Positions 44,006 through 53,153 of a stretch of 64,000 nucleotides of DNA are shown piece by piece. Numbering within the stretch: position 1 is the stretch's first letter; the number at the start of each line of letters is the position of its first letter. The stretch lies in NCBI GenBank assembly GCA_020072585.1, contig JAIQGL010000021.1, positions 150,068 to 214,067 on the forward strand. Direction: 5' to 3'. A program made the position numbers and the translations under genes. The stretch comes from Terriglobia bacterium (GTDB lineage: Bacteria; Acidobacteriota; Terriglobia; Terriglobales; Acidobacteriaceae). Under the pieces are notes generated by a model. The model ran no database searches and was not told where the DNA came from. It saw only the letters and a list, made by a program, of their open reading frames with translations.

Positions 44006-45127
44006 TTATTCCGGCACAAAATAGAACGCTACCGCAACGATGGCATAGACGGCCAGAAGCTGAGCGCCTTCAAACCAGTTGGTTTCGCCGTCAGAAGAAA
44101 TCATCTCCACGATCAGGACAGAGAGCACGATAGCCGCGATTTCAAAGCCGTTGAACACCAGCGACATGGGGTGTCCGATGGCCACGGAGAGAAAGACCAG
44201 CACGGGCGCGACGAAGAGCGCAATCTGCGTACTGGCTCCGGTGGCGATCGCCATGGAAAGCTCCATTTTGTTGCGGCGAGCCATCAGAATGGCCGTGGAA
44301 TTTTCCGCTGCGTTACCGACCAGAGCCACCACAATCACGCCGACAAAAAGCTCGGTCATGCCCAGCGCCCGGGTCACGGGCGCGATCTGGTCCACCAGGA
44401 CTTCACTCATCACGGCGATCAGGACGGTTGCCAGGGCCAGAGAAGCGATGGCCCGGCCGCGGCTGGACTGCGGCGTTGTTTCATTTTCGAGATGCTGTTC
44501 CGATTGAAAGGCCGCGCGATGGGTACGAAAAACAAAGAGCATGTTCAGCAGGTACAGGAGAATGAGGACGCCGCTGGTCCACAAGCTCAGGTGTTCCAGA
44601 TTTACGTCACCGTGCTGGAGCGTGCCGAAGACGGCAAGGTTGAAAACGGCGGGCATCACCAGCGCAGCCACGGCAATCATCAGCATAGTGCTGTTCATGG
44701 CGGAGGCGCCGCGGGCGAAGCGCTGCACGGGATGACGGATGCCGCCCACAACCAGGCTGAGGCCCAGGACCAGAAGCAGATTACCAATGATGCTTCCCGA
44801 GAGCGATGCTTTGACTACGTTGATATGTCCCGCGCGCAAGGCGAAGAACGCGATGATCATCTCCGTGGCGTTGCCCATGGTGGCGCTCAGAATGCCGCCG
44901 ACCGAAGGGCCGCTGTACGCCGCCAGGATGCCGGTGGATTCGCCGAGCACACTGGCCAAAGGGGCAATGGCCAAAGCCGAGGCAATAAAAATGACCAGTG
45001 GGGATGCATGCAGAAGGTCGAGTGCGATGGCCGCGGGCACGAACAGCAGGAGGATATTGAGCCAGCGGTGTCCGGTTTTAAGCGGAAACTTGCGCCACAG
45101 GGTGGAAATCGGCGAGGGATTTGACAT
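44006..45127 (-). CDS. cax: Calcium/proton exchanger (CaCA family, Cax)
   Basis: 373 residues, about eleven transmembrane helices. Both alpha repeats are present: SATMGNATEMIIAFFALRAG and VVALVGNAAENSTAI, with the acidic residues that bind Ca2+. An acidic/Gln-rich loop (about 205-225) divides the halves. It would export Ca2+ in exchange for protons at the inner membrane. It is transcribed alone. The long open frames on the other strand are shadows. Confidence 0.93.
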   Translation of the reverse strand: MSNPSPISTLWRKFPLKTGHRWLNILLLFVPAAIALDLLHASPLVIFIASALAIAPLASVLGESTGILAAYSGPSVGGILSATMGNATEMIIAFFALRAGHINVVKASLSGSIIGNLLLVLGLSLVVGGIRHPVQRFARGASAMNSTMLMIAVAALVMPAVFNLAVFGTLQHGDVNLEHLSLWTSGVLILLYLLNMLFVFRTHRAAFQSEQHLENETTPQSSRGRAIASLALATVLIAVMSEVLVDQIAPVTRALGMTELFVGVIVVALVGNAAENSTAILMARRNKMELSMAIATGASTQIALFVAPVLVFLSVAIGHPMSLVFNGFEIAAIVLSVLIVEMISSDGETNWFEGAQLLAVYAIVAVAFYFVPE

Positions 45128-45254
45128 CAGGCAGAATTGTAAAGGATGGGGGAGGCTTCAGCGGTTGAATCCGAATGTATTGCAGGGATTTTACCGCCGG
45201 CATAAATGCCTGCTTCACCCCGCTTAAGGAATGCAGAATCAAATTAGGTGATTG

Positions 45255-45512
45255 TCAGGACGCGCGTGCTGAGAGAGATTGGAAGACTTTCCGTACAACC
45301 TGCACACCTTGCTGACTATCATATGTGAGGGTCATGCTCAAGGAACAGGGTCCGCAAAGCCAGAAATGTTCCACACGAGCCTGCGCTTTCGGTCCCATTG
45401 GCGCCAATCCCACCACGCCAAGCTGGGACGGAGATTCGACCATGAATATTTTGCCTTCGCGGAGATAAACCAGAGGAGTGGAGCAAGAAGGGTTCGCGCA
45501 TTTGGCGATCAT
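45255..45512 (-). CDS. Small four-cysteine protein, probably zinc-binding
   Basis: 85 residues from ATG at 45512 with CAGGAG upstream; an open frame to 45581 exists. CANPSC (Cys5, Cys10) and CGPC (Cys53, Cys56) are placed like a treble-clef or ribbon. Short proteins starting MIAKCANPSC appear often in Acidobacteriota as far as I recall; the role is unknown. Confidence 0.6.
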   Translation of the reverse strand: MIAKCANPSCSTPLVYLREGKIFMVESPSQLGVVGLAPMGPKAQARVEHFWLCGPCSLSMTLTYDSQQGVQVVRKVFQSLSARAS

Positions 45513-45818
45513 CAGTGAACTCCTGTGCAGCAAGAACACGCCATGAAAAATTGGATGCCGGGTGCGGGAAAGCGGATGCACTCCGGGTGGGGTATTGTTT
45601 GCGTCTAAAAAGCCGTGGTGGGCGAGAGTTGGAAGTTCCCGGCGAATAACAGAGTGGACGAAACCACGATGAGACGATGTCAGGCTGTATGTGGTCCAGG
45701 TGCTACTTACAATGGCGGTTTCATCATCATTCTTGAACTACAAATGATAGTAGAAAGGGGAGAGTAGAAGCGATGTTCGCCGGCTCAACATACGGCGTAA
45801 CCGCCATCTCGCAACGAT

Positions 45819-46226
45819 ATGCTGCACCGAGTATTGATCGTCGAAGACACTGCTTCCGATGCACGACAGTCGGCGGCCGTGATGAAGAAGCTTGGCGCCG
45901 AGGATGTGACGGCCTTGAACAACATTGCGAGCGCCCTTCTGTTTCTTCAGGACGTGATGGAAGGAACCAAGGAGGCGCCAGACCTTATCCTGCTTGACCT
46001 TTCCTTTCCCAGAGAGAGTGGATTTGAGGTATTGCGGTTCTGGAAGTCGAATCCCAAACTACAGCCAATTCACATTGTGGTGTGGACCGTGATGGGCGAC
46101 ACCGAGAAGAAATTGTGCGAGTTTTTTGGAGTGGAGCATGTGGTGCCCAAATGGGCTGGCCCCAGGGAACTTGAAGCGGTTCTGTGCACCTTTTTTGATG
46201 AAGGCAGGCGCGACGGAGCGAAATAG
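45819..46226 (+). CDS. Single-domain response regulator (receiver only)
   Basis: 135 residues. RVLIVEDTASDA supplies the acidic pair, LILLDLSFPRESGFEVL the phosphoacceptor Asp, VVWTV the Thr and VVPKWAGP the Lys. No output domain, so it would act by protein contact, as in a phosphorelay. It lies about 170 bases before rsbR and points the same way, so it may be part of the stressosome signalling group. No clear Shine-Dalgarno at the ATG. Confidence 0.85.
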   Translation: MLHRVLIVEDTASDARQSAAVMKKLGAEDVTALNNIASALLFLQDVMEGTKEAPDLILLDLSFPRESGFEVLRFWKSNPKLQPIHIVVWTVMGDTEKKLCEFFGVEHVVPKWAGPRELEAVLCTFFDEGRRDGAK

Positions 46227-46398
46227 AACCGCATGCAGCATGTCTGAACTGATTTGCATCCCATCCAGGTTGCATTTGCAATTCATACTGTCGCGTCAGA
46301 TGGGCTGATCTTCCGTTTCCAATCCGTCATCCCCGTCCCTCTACAGCCTGATTTGCGATAAACGCTATCCATGGACATATATTTTGGAGGATTCATCG

Positions 46399-47280
46399 AT
46401 GAGCAAGCTGCCCGAGATGATCAGCAAGCACCAAGAAGCAATACGCGCCGACTGGTTAAAGCAGATGAGTGGGGCCGTACGCCGCGCCGACCTGATGAGC
46501 AACGAGGAAATAGATTCTCAATCCCGGGAATTGCTGACTACCATTGCCAGCGGCGCGAAGTCGGGTGGAATCACCAATCTGGATGGACCAGCGTGGACCC
46601 CGGCCCGCGAGGCACTGGCTGCAATCTCCGCTTCTCGGGCCAAGCAGGGCTTTACGACGAGCGAGACCGCAATCTTTGTGCTGTCGTTGAAACAACCCCT
46701 GTTCGCCATGGTGCGCAAAGAGCTTGCCGCCAGTCCCGATGCCGTGTTCGATGAGATATGGAAAGCGACTCTGCTCCTGGACAATCTGGCGCTTATTACC
46801 GCAGACGCTTTCCAGACTACGCGCGAGAAATTTATTGCACGGCAGCAGGAAGAGCTGATGGAGCTTTCCACGCCGGTAGTCAAGTTGTGGGACGGCATTC
46901 TGGCATTGCCAATCATCGGAACGCTGGATAGCGCACGCACGCAGGTGGTGATGGAATCACTGCTACAGGCGGTAGTGCAGACCAACTCCCGCTTCGCAAT
47001 CATCGATATCACGGGCGTGCCAACCGTGGATACGCTGGTGGCGCAACATCTGCTTAAGACGATTACAGCGGCCCGGCTGATGGGCGCAGAGTGCATTATC
47101 AGCGGCGTGCGCCCGCAGATTGCCCAGACCATTGTTCACCTTGGAATCGACCTGGCCAACGTTATTACCAAAGCCAAGCTGGCGGACGCATTCGCGCTGG
47201 CCCTGCAACGGACGGGGAAGACGGTGGTCGCCATGGATTCCGGCAACGCGAAGAAGACGCTTTTCAAAAAGGAGGAGTAA
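46399..47280 (+). CDS. rsbR: RsbR: stressosome sensor/scaffold (RsbRD-type N-terminus plus STAS)
   Basis: 293 residues, ATG at 46399 with GGAGG at 46386-46390. The N-terminal helical part (about 1-150, MISKHQEAIRADWLKQM) resembles the RsbRD domain rather than globin-like RsbRA. The STAS domain (about 155-275) keeps both phosphorylated threonines of the family: Thr212 in TVDTLVAQ and Thr244 in AQTIVHLG. With RsbS it forms the stressosome that holds RsbT. The downstream run (rsbS, rsbT, rsbX-like) confirms the assignment. Confidence 0.93.
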   Translation: MSKLPEMISKHQEAIRADWLKQMSGAVRRADLMSNEEIDSQSRELLTTIASGAKSGGITNLDGPAWTPAREALAAISASRAKQGFTTSETAIFVLSLKQPLFAMVRKELAASPDAVFDEIWKATLLLDNLALITADAFQTTREKFIARQQEELMELSTPVVKLWDGILALPIIGTLDSARTQVVMESLLQAVVQTNSRFAIIDITGVPTVDTLVAQHLLKTITAARLMGAECIISGVRPQIAQTIVHLGIDLANVITKAKLADAFALALQRTGKTVVAMDSGNAKKTLFKKEE

Positions 47281-47661
47281 ATGGAGCGCATTCCAATCCT
47301 CCGCATGGGACAGTTTCTGCTGGTCACCATTCAGGTAGACATGCATGACCGGCTGGCCGTGCAGTTGCAGGACGACCTGACCGAGAAGATCTCCGAGTGG
47401 AGTTCAAGGGGCGTTTTGATTGACATCTCCACGCTGGAGATCGTGGATTCCTTTATTGGCCGGATGCTGGCCAACATCGCAGCCATGGCCCGGGTGCTGG
47501 ACGCCGAAACGGTTGTGGTAGGCATGCAACCAGCGGTGGCGATCACGCTGGTGGAGCTTGGCATGTCACTGGCAGGAGTACGCACAGCGCTGAATGTGGA
47601 AACGGGAATGGAACTTTTATACGAGTTACGCGGGGACTTCCATTCGGAGATGGGCGGATGA
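47281..47661 (+). CDS. rsbS: RsbS: stressosome STAS protein
   Basis: 126 residues. A stand-alone STAS protein starting RIPILRMGQFLLVTIQVDMHDRL, with the conserved Ser57 (VDSFIGRML) that RsbT phosphorylates. It starts directly after rsbR and overlaps rsbT (ATGA-type). It should sequester RsbT until phosphorylated. Confidence 0.93.
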   Translation: MERIPILRMGQFLLVTIQVDMHDRLAVQLQDDLTEKISEWSSRGVLIDISTLEIVDSFIGRMLANIAAMARVLDAETVVVGMQPAVAITLVELGMSLAGVRTALNVETGMELLYELRGDFHSEMGG

Positions 47662-48062
47662 AATCTGTAAAGCAGGAAACCGTGCTTCTCACCACTTCAG
47701 GAGACGTAGTCGTGGCGCGGCAAAAGGTGCGGCAATGGGCCATGGAGATGAAGTTCACGCTGGTAGACCAGACCAAACTGGTTACAGCCGCCAGCGAGCT
47801 TGCGCGCAATGCCCTGGACCACGGCAAAGGCGGCCAGATGGTGATTGAGCATGTGGAGAACTCAATCAGGAACGGCCTGAAACTGGTATTTGAAGACCGC
47901 GGGCCCGGGATCCCCGACATTGAAGCTGCCTTGCGAGATGGATTTACCACCGCCGGCGGCATGGGTCTGGGACTGGGCGGAAGCAAGAGGCTGGTGAACG
48001 ACTTTCAGATTGAATCAGAACCGGGCAAGGGAACGCGCATTACCGTGGTCCGCTGGAAATAA
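47658..48062 (+). CDS. rsbT: RsbT: switch serine kinase
   Basis: 134 residues of GHKL fold. N-box SELARNALDHGKGG, G1 EDRGPGIPDIEAAL and G2 GLGLGGSKRLVNDF are intact. It phosphorylates RsbR and RsbS and, once released, activates a partner. In Bacillus the partner is RsbU; here the partners are probably the following two gene products, which begin with similar domains. Confidence 0.93.
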   Translation: MKSVKQETVLLTTSGDVVVARQKVRQWAMEMKFTLVDQTKLVTAASELARNALDHGKGGQMVIEHVENSIRNGLKLVFEDRGPGIPDIEAALRDGFTTAGGMGLGLGGSKRLVNDFQIESEPGKGTRITVVRWK

Positions 48063-49070
48063 ATGTTTTTATCCCAAACTGTCGCGCTCTCTGATTCCAG
48101 TTCCACGGCGGAAGCCCGCCGAGCGGGCGCGGTGATGGCCGCTGCACTTGGCCTGAGTGAAACCAAATCCGGCGAGGTTGCTATTGTGATCACGGAAGCT
48201 GCCCGCAATGCCATGGTGTACGGCGGCGGAGGACAGGTGGTGCTTTCCGGGACGAAATCACAGTATGAAGCGCGCATCGAGATATTAGTGCTGGACCGGG
48301 GACCGGGTATCGCGGACCTGGCACGCGCGCTTGAAGACGGCTATTCCACCGGGGGTACGCCGGGAACCGGCCTGGGCGCCATTCGGCGCATGGCCTCAGC
48401 TTTTGATGTGTTTACCAGCGCCAAGGGCACGGCGCTTTTCGCCCGCATTGCTCAGGACGAGGTTTCGCGCCAGTTTAAGTCCCTGGTGGAGTGTGCCGCC
48501 TTAAAAGCGCCATTTCCAGGAGAGAATGCCTGCGGCGATAACATCGCCTGGGACATCCGTGGCGACCGGTGCGTGATGCTAGTGGCAGACGGACTGGGGC
48601 ACGGTCCCAATGCGGCGGATGCAGCTGACGAAGCGGTCCGCATTTTCCAGGCCTACAAGCAGGAGTCCCCGGCAGAAATCATGTCACGCTTGCATGATGC
48701 CCTGAAAAAGACCCGCGGGGCCGCGGCTGCTGTTGCGGAAATCCGGCCTCTGGCCGGAACTTTGATCTATGCGGGGGTCGGCAACATCGCCGGCAGCATC
48801 CTAAGTAATACGCTGGGCCGCAGCCTGATTTCCCACAATGGCACGTTGGGGCACATCATGGCGCGGGTCCAGGAATTCAAAGTGGAGTGGCCGAAAGATG
48901 GAATCCTGATCATGCATTCTGACGGATTGCAATCGCGCTGGGACCTTACACGGTATCCAGGAATTCTTGCGCGGCAACCGGCATTGATCGCCGGCGTGCT
49001 GCTGCGGGATTTCCGGAGAGAGCGCGATGATGCCAGTGTGTTGGTCATGAAAGGCGCAACATCAATCTGA
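48063..49070 (+). CDS. RsbT-like GHKL domain fused to RsbX/SpoIIE-type PP2C phosphatase
   Basis: 335 residues. The first about 130 form a GHKL ATPase: ITEAARNAMVYGGGGQ, LDRGPGIADLAR and GTGLGAIRRM. The remainder is a PPM/SpoIIE phosphatase with VADGLGHGPNAADAADEAV, HSDGLQSRWDL and RDDASVLVMKG. RsbX dephosphorylates RsbR/RsbS and resets the stressosome; the kinase-like domain fused to it is the odd part, as in classical RsbX it is missing. The start is directly after rsbT. Confidence 0.88.
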   Translation: MFLSQTVALSDSSSTAEARRAGAVMAAALGLSETKSGEVAIVITEAARNAMVYGGGGQVVLSGTKSQYEARIEILVLDRGPGIADLARALEDGYSTGGTPGTGLGAIRRMASAFDVFTSAKGTALFARIAQDEVSRQFKSLVECAALKAPFPGENACGDNIAWDIRGDRCVMLVADGLGHGPNAADAADEAVRIFQAYKQESPAEIMSRLHDALKKTRGAAAAVAEIRPLAGTLIYAGVGNIAGSILSNTLGRSLISHNGTLGHIMARVQEFKVEWPKDGILIMHSDGLQSRWDLTRYPGILARQPALIAGVLLRDFRRERDDASVLVMKGATSI

Positions 49071-49089
49071 CAAAAGCAATCAGATCTCA

Positions 49090-51225
49090 ATGAATAATCC
49101 TATTTCCACCATTGCCTTACGGAACGAGCGCGACGTGGTAGAGGCACGGCAGCGGGCGCGGGAAATCGCCGCCATGGTGGGATTTGATAATCAGGAGCAG
49201 ATCAGGCTGGCGACCGCAACCTCTGAGATGGCCAGGAATGCCTTCCGCTATGCCCGTGGCGGTAAAGTTATTTTCGCCGTGCAGACGGGCAGGCCCCAGA
49301 CGCTGGAGATCGTGATTTCCGATACCGGGCCTGGAATCACGAACCTCAGAGATATTTTTGAAGGCCGCTATCGCTCCGAGACGGGCCTGGGACTGGGCAT
49401 TCTGGGAACAAAGCGGCTGATGGACAATTTTGAAATTACCAGCAGCAGCGCCGGCACCGTGGTGAAGATGGGGAAGGACTTTCCTGTTTCCGCTGCAACT
49501 CTTACCCCGGCACGCATGCAGCAGCTGAGCGACAAGATCAACGCTAAATTACCGGAAAGCCCCTATGATGAAATTGACCGGCAAAATCGCGAGCTGCTGA
49601 AAACGCTACAGGAGCTGCGGGCGCGGCAGGAAGAGCTGGCCCTGCTGAACCGGGAACTTGAAGATACCAATCGCGGCGTGGTGGCGCTGTACGCAGAACT
49701 GGACGAGCGCGCGGATTATTTGCGGCGGGCCTCAGAGTTAAAAACCAGTTTCCTTTCCAACATCTCCCATGAATTCCGCACGCCGCTTAACTCCATTATG
49801 TCACTGGCGCGAATTCTGCTCGACCGCCTGGATGGAGACCTTACCGGAGAGCAGGAGACGCAGGTAGGGTTCATCCTGGAGTCAGCCAAAGCACTGGCGG
49901 AGATGGTGAATGACCTGCTCGATCTTGCCAAGGTTGAGGCAGGCAAGGTGAAGATGAGAGTGAAGACCTTTGAGGTGGCGGAGTTGTTCAGCGCGCTCAA
50001 AGGCATGCTGAAACCGCTGCTGGCGGACAACACTTCAGTGGACCTGGTATTCACCGAGGCGGTGGATCTGCCGCCGTTGCGCACGGACGAAGGCAAGGTC
50101 TCACAGATCCTGAGGAACTTTATTTCCAATGCCATCAAGTTCACGCCGCAAGGGGAGATCAGGATCGCCGCAGAACAGCGTGGTGGAGCAGTGCTGTTTG
50201 AAGTGGCGGACACCGGCATCGGCATTCCACCAGAAAATCAGGAGACGGTCTTCCAGGAATTTGTTCAGGTGGAAAATCCGCTCCAAGAGCGCTATCGGGG
50301 GACCGGCCTGGGATTGCCGCTCTGCCGCAAGCTGGCTACGCTGCTGGGCGGCAAGGTCTGGGTAAAAAGCGAATTAGGGCGCGGATCGAGCTTTTTTGTG
50401 GAACTGCCCATCATTTACAAAGGCGAAGGCGATGTGGCCGAGCCGCCGAGTGAAGAGATGCCAGCTCCGGAGTTTTCGCGCTCCGCCGTGCTGCTGATTG
50501 ATCCGGACCCGGAAATGTTTACGGTACTGGAGCCTTCCTTTCGAACATCAGAGTTTCAACTGATCCATGTGGAGAGCATGGAGCGGGCGGAGAACTGGCT
50601 GCAACGCCATTCTGCCGGGGCCGTGATGTGCGAGCCGAACAGCTCCGCGGCATGGGAGTTCCTGCGGTTTTTTTCGCAGGGAGCGCAGGGCACTGTGCCA
50701 ATCATCGCCATGACCACAGCAGAAGATGCACAAAGAGCGCTGGAATTGGGCGCGGCATTGGCTCTGACCAAGCCACTCGATCCGGGCCGGGTGCTGCGTG
50801 ACATACGAGCCATCACCAGACAAGAGCAGCCGAAGAAGCTGCTGCTGGTGGATGACAATGACCTGTCACTGTATATTCTGCGCGAATTGCTGGACCGTCC
50901 GTGGCTGAATCTGGTGGAGGCGCACAATGGGCACGAAGCGCTGGAGATGATCGATCGAGAACGGCCGGACGCCGTGATCCTGGATTTGGTAATGCCTGGG
51001 ATGGGCGGATTTGAGGTCCTGCAAAAACTGCGTGCCCGTGAGCAGACCCGGCGCTTGCCCGTGATTGTATATACGTCAAAGGTGCTTACCGCGGACGAAA
51101 AGACGTTGCTGAATGATCTTGCCGCGGGCCTGATTGCCAAGAGCGATGTGACAAGAACGCTATCACCGGAATCTTTACTGCGTTCACTGGCCCAGCTGCA
51201 TATTGCTGCGCCTGAAGGAAAATGA
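49090..51225 (+). CDS. Hybrid histidine kinase with N-terminal RsbT-like domain
   Basis: 711 residues. Residues 1-130 are a third RsbT-like GHKL domain (TSEMARNAFRYARGGK, DTGPGITNLRD, GLGLGILGTKRL). A coiled coil (about 150-215) leads to HisKA with His227 (SNISHEFRTPLNSI) and HATPase (about 330-445, GTGLGLPLCRKLA). Two receiver-like domains follow: 468-590 looks degenerate, with CEPNSSA where the phosphorylated Asp is expected, and 595-705 is intact (LLLVDDND, VILDLVMPGMGG). It likely reads stressosome state through the N-terminal domain and relays phosphate. Confidence 0.9.
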   Translation: MNNPISTIALRNERDVVEARQRAREIAAMVGFDNQEQIRLATATSEMARNAFRYARGGKVIFAVQTGRPQTLEIVISDTGPGITNLRDIFEGRYRSETGLGLGILGTKRLMDNFEITSSSAGTVVKMGKDFPVSAATLTPARMQQLSDKINAKLPESPYDEIDRQNRELLKTLQELRARQEELALLNRELEDTNRGVVALYAELDERADYLRRASELKTSFLSNISHEFRTPLNSIMSLARILLDRLDGDLTGEQETQVGFILESAKALAEMVNDLLDLAKVEAGKVKMRVKTFEVAELFSALKGMLKPLLADNTSVDLVFTEAVDLPPLRTDEGKVSQILRNFISNAIKFTPQGEIRIAAEQRGGAVLFEVADTGIGIPPENQETVFQEFVQVENPLQERYRGTGLGLPLCRKLATLLGGKVWVKSELGRGSSFFVELPIIYKGEGDVAEPPSEEMPAPEFSRSAVLLIDPDPEMFTVLEPSFRTSEFQLIHVESMERAENWLQRHSAGAVMCEPNSSAAWEFLRFFSQGAQGTVPIIAMTTAEDAQRALELGAALALTKPLDPGRVLRDIRAITRQEQPKKLLLVDDNDLSLYILRELLDRPWLNLVEAHNGHEALEMIDRERPDAVILDLVMPGMGGFEVLQKLRAREQTRRLPVIVYTSKVLTADEKTLLNDLAAGLIAKSDVTRTLSPESLLRSLAQLHIAAPEGK

Positions 51226-52733
51226 GAAGGATGATGGCCCCATACACATCTCGGGTTCTGCTGGTGGACGACACGGCGCATAACCGCTACGTGCTCTCGC
51301 GGATTTTGACGCGGGCCGGCATGACGGTGGAAGAGTGTGGCACAGGCCAAAGAGCACTGGAGCGGGTACGGGAGCTGCCGGACCTGGTGATTCTGGATGT
51401 GAAGCTGCCCGACATGTCCGGTTACCAGGTATGCCAGCGCATCAAGAGCGATCCGTTCACGGCGAGCGTGCCGGTGCTGCAAATCTCGGCGTCCTTTGTG
51501 AGCAATGAGAGCAGGGCGCAGGCGCTGGAGGGCGGCGCAGACGGTTACCTTACGCATCCGATTGATGCCACGGTGCTGGTGGCGACCGTGAAATCGCTGC
51601 TGCGCCTGAAGCAGGCAGAGGCCATTTCCCGCGAGTCCGCGCAGCAGTGGCAATCGACGGTGGACGCGCTGCCTGAATACCTTGTGTTGCTGGACACGGA
51701 AAACAAGGTGGTGCGATGCAATCGTGCGTTCGTCGAGCTGAGCGGAAAAAGTTTTGCCGAAGTGATTGGGAGCGATGGTGTAGCCATCCTGAAGCAGGTG
51801 CTGGGGAGCGCTGAATTTCTTACGCGCACTGAAAGCTCGCGCTATGTGGCCGAGCACCAACGCGGAGCCAATTGGTTTTTGGTGACAGTGGATGCCGTGG
51901 TAGCGGAAGAGCACATCGGGTCGATCGTGGTGCTGGCGAACGTGACTGAACGCAAGCTGGCGGAAGAATCCATGCGCAATGCGGAGAAGCTGGCGGCCAC
52001 CGGAAGGCTGGCACAAACGATTGCTCATGAGATCAACAATCCTCTGGAAGCGCTGACCAACCTGATTTACCTGGCCACGCATACTGAACAGCAAACCCAG
52101 GTCCGGGAATATCTTCAACAGGCGACCAAGGAGCTGGAGCGCGTGGCAAAAATCACCAAACAGGTTTTGTTGTTCCATCGGGAGACGAAAACCCCGGTGG
52201 AGCTGGACGTTCAGGACATGGTGCAGTCCGTGCTTGCGCTCTACTTCATACAACTGGAAGGAAAGCGAATCAAAGTCGATTTCCGAAAAAACTCCCCATA
52301 CAGAATCTATGGATTTCCCGGCGAACTTCGCCAGGTGCTGGCCAACCTGATCGGTAATGCCATTGACGCTTCACCGGCGCAAGGCAAGATTTCCATTCGC
52401 ATTCGTCGCGCGGAATGGAACGGAGGGCCGGGAATCGTCTTTACCATCCATGATGAAGGCCCGGGCATTCCGCCTGAGATTCGCAGCCGCGTACTGGAGC
52501 CCTTCTTCACCACCAAAGAGCTCAAAGGCACCGGACTTGGTCTGTGGCTGGCCAAGAGCATTGTTCTGAAGCACGCAGGCAGTTTGCGGTTTCGATCCAA
52601 TTCCACGGCACAGCGAAGCGGAACGTGCTTCAGGGTTTTTCTGCCGGACGGACGCGCAGGCGATCAAAGAACGATCGCAGAGACTGCGTCGCCGCCAGGC
52701 GCATTGCCGGGGGCATTGATCGAGCGGCGCTAG
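51222..52733 (+). CDS. Receiver-PAS-histidine kinase
   Basis: 503 residues. Receiver (about 8-130; VLLVDDTAHNRYVLSRIL, LVILDVKLPDMSG), PAS domain (about 140-255, LPEYLVLLDTENKVVRCN), HisKA with LAQTIAHEINNPLEALTN and HATPase (GPGIPPEIRSRVLEPFFTTK, GTGLGLWLAKSIV). ATGA overlap with the upstream hybrid kinase; an ATG at 51231 or 51234 is also usable. The receiver in front of a kinase suggests it accepts phosphate from its neighbour and passes a signal on. It ends the stressosome run. Confidence 0.9.
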   Translation: MRRMMAPYTSRVLLVDDTAHNRYVLSRILTRAGMTVEECGTGQRALERVRELPDLVILDVKLPDMSGYQVCQRIKSDPFTASVPVLQISASFVSNESRAQALEGGADGYLTHPIDATVLVATVKSLLRLKQAEAISRESAQQWQSTVDALPEYLVLLDTENKVVRCNRAFVELSGKSFAEVIGSDGVAILKQVLGSAEFLTRTESSRYVAEHQRGANWFLVTVDAVVAEEHIGSIVVLANVTERKLAEESMRNAEKLAATGRLAQTIAHEINNPLEALTNLIYLATHTEQQTQVREYLQQATKELERVAKITKQVLLFHRETKTPVELDVQDMVQSVLALYFIQLEGKRIKVDFRKNSPYRIYGFPGELRQVLANLIGNAIDASPAQGKISIRIRRAEWNGGPGIVFTIHDEGPGIPPEIRSRVLEPFFTTKELKGTGLGLWLAKSIVLKHAGSLRFRSNSTAQRSGTCFRVFLPDGRAGDQRTIAETASPPGALPGALIERR

Positions 52734-52821
52734 TCGAGCGGGATTGTCAAAGAACATGGATCGAGAAACATCGATCAAGAAACTTCAAAATCAAATATCG
52801 ATCAGAAAACCAAAGCGCTGC

Positions 52822-52923
52822 TCAGCTTCCGGCCAGCGCGGGCAAAAGGATGACAAGCGCTCCGATCCACAAAGCCATCCAGATCAGAAAATTTCTGGCC
52901 TCTGCTACCTGTGTTGCGTTCAT
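52822..52923 (-). CDS. 33-residue putative small membrane protein
   Basis: Minus-strand ORF with a strong Shine-Dalgarno (AGGGGG six bases upstream). The peptide is MNATQVAEARNFLIWMALWI followed by GALVILLPALAGS: a short polar start and one transmembrane helix of about 20 residues. It lies between the kinase gene and the lone receiver at 53154-53579, on the latter's strand. Small size makes chance possible; the ribosome site and single helix are the support. Confidence 0.45.
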   Translation of the reverse strand: MNATQVAEARNFLIWMALWIGALVILLPALAGS

Positions 52924-53153
52924 GGCGCACCCCCTAATGAGCTGGCGATTCGTTGACGCCTGTTATGGGTGCAAGCTCCGGGCCACTCTATAAGTCTTGT
53001 ATTATCAGCGTTTGCCGAGTCAAAACCCCTCGCCCGTGTGTCAGAATCCCCGCCCGTGCGTGTCTATGCGCACACAATAGGGAAGGCTGCCCGGGGCTCC
53101 ATTAACCCAGCGCTCATTCATCCAGCACTCATTCATCCGGCGCTCGTCAGCCT

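Noticed and set aside
44171..45124. 317-residue plus-strand frame opposite cax
   Set aside because: Very His/Gln/Gly/Asp-rich shadow; cax alpha repeats are intact on the other strand.
45773..45997. 74-codon plus frame with GGGGAG upstream of the receiver gene
   Set aside because: Overlaps the receiver gene out of frame and shows no motif; the receiver frame has all phosphorelay residues.
50556..52253. 565-residue minus-strand open frame opposite the kinases
   Set aside because: Antisense shadow of GC-rich coding; the plus-strand kinases show full motifs and overlapping starts.
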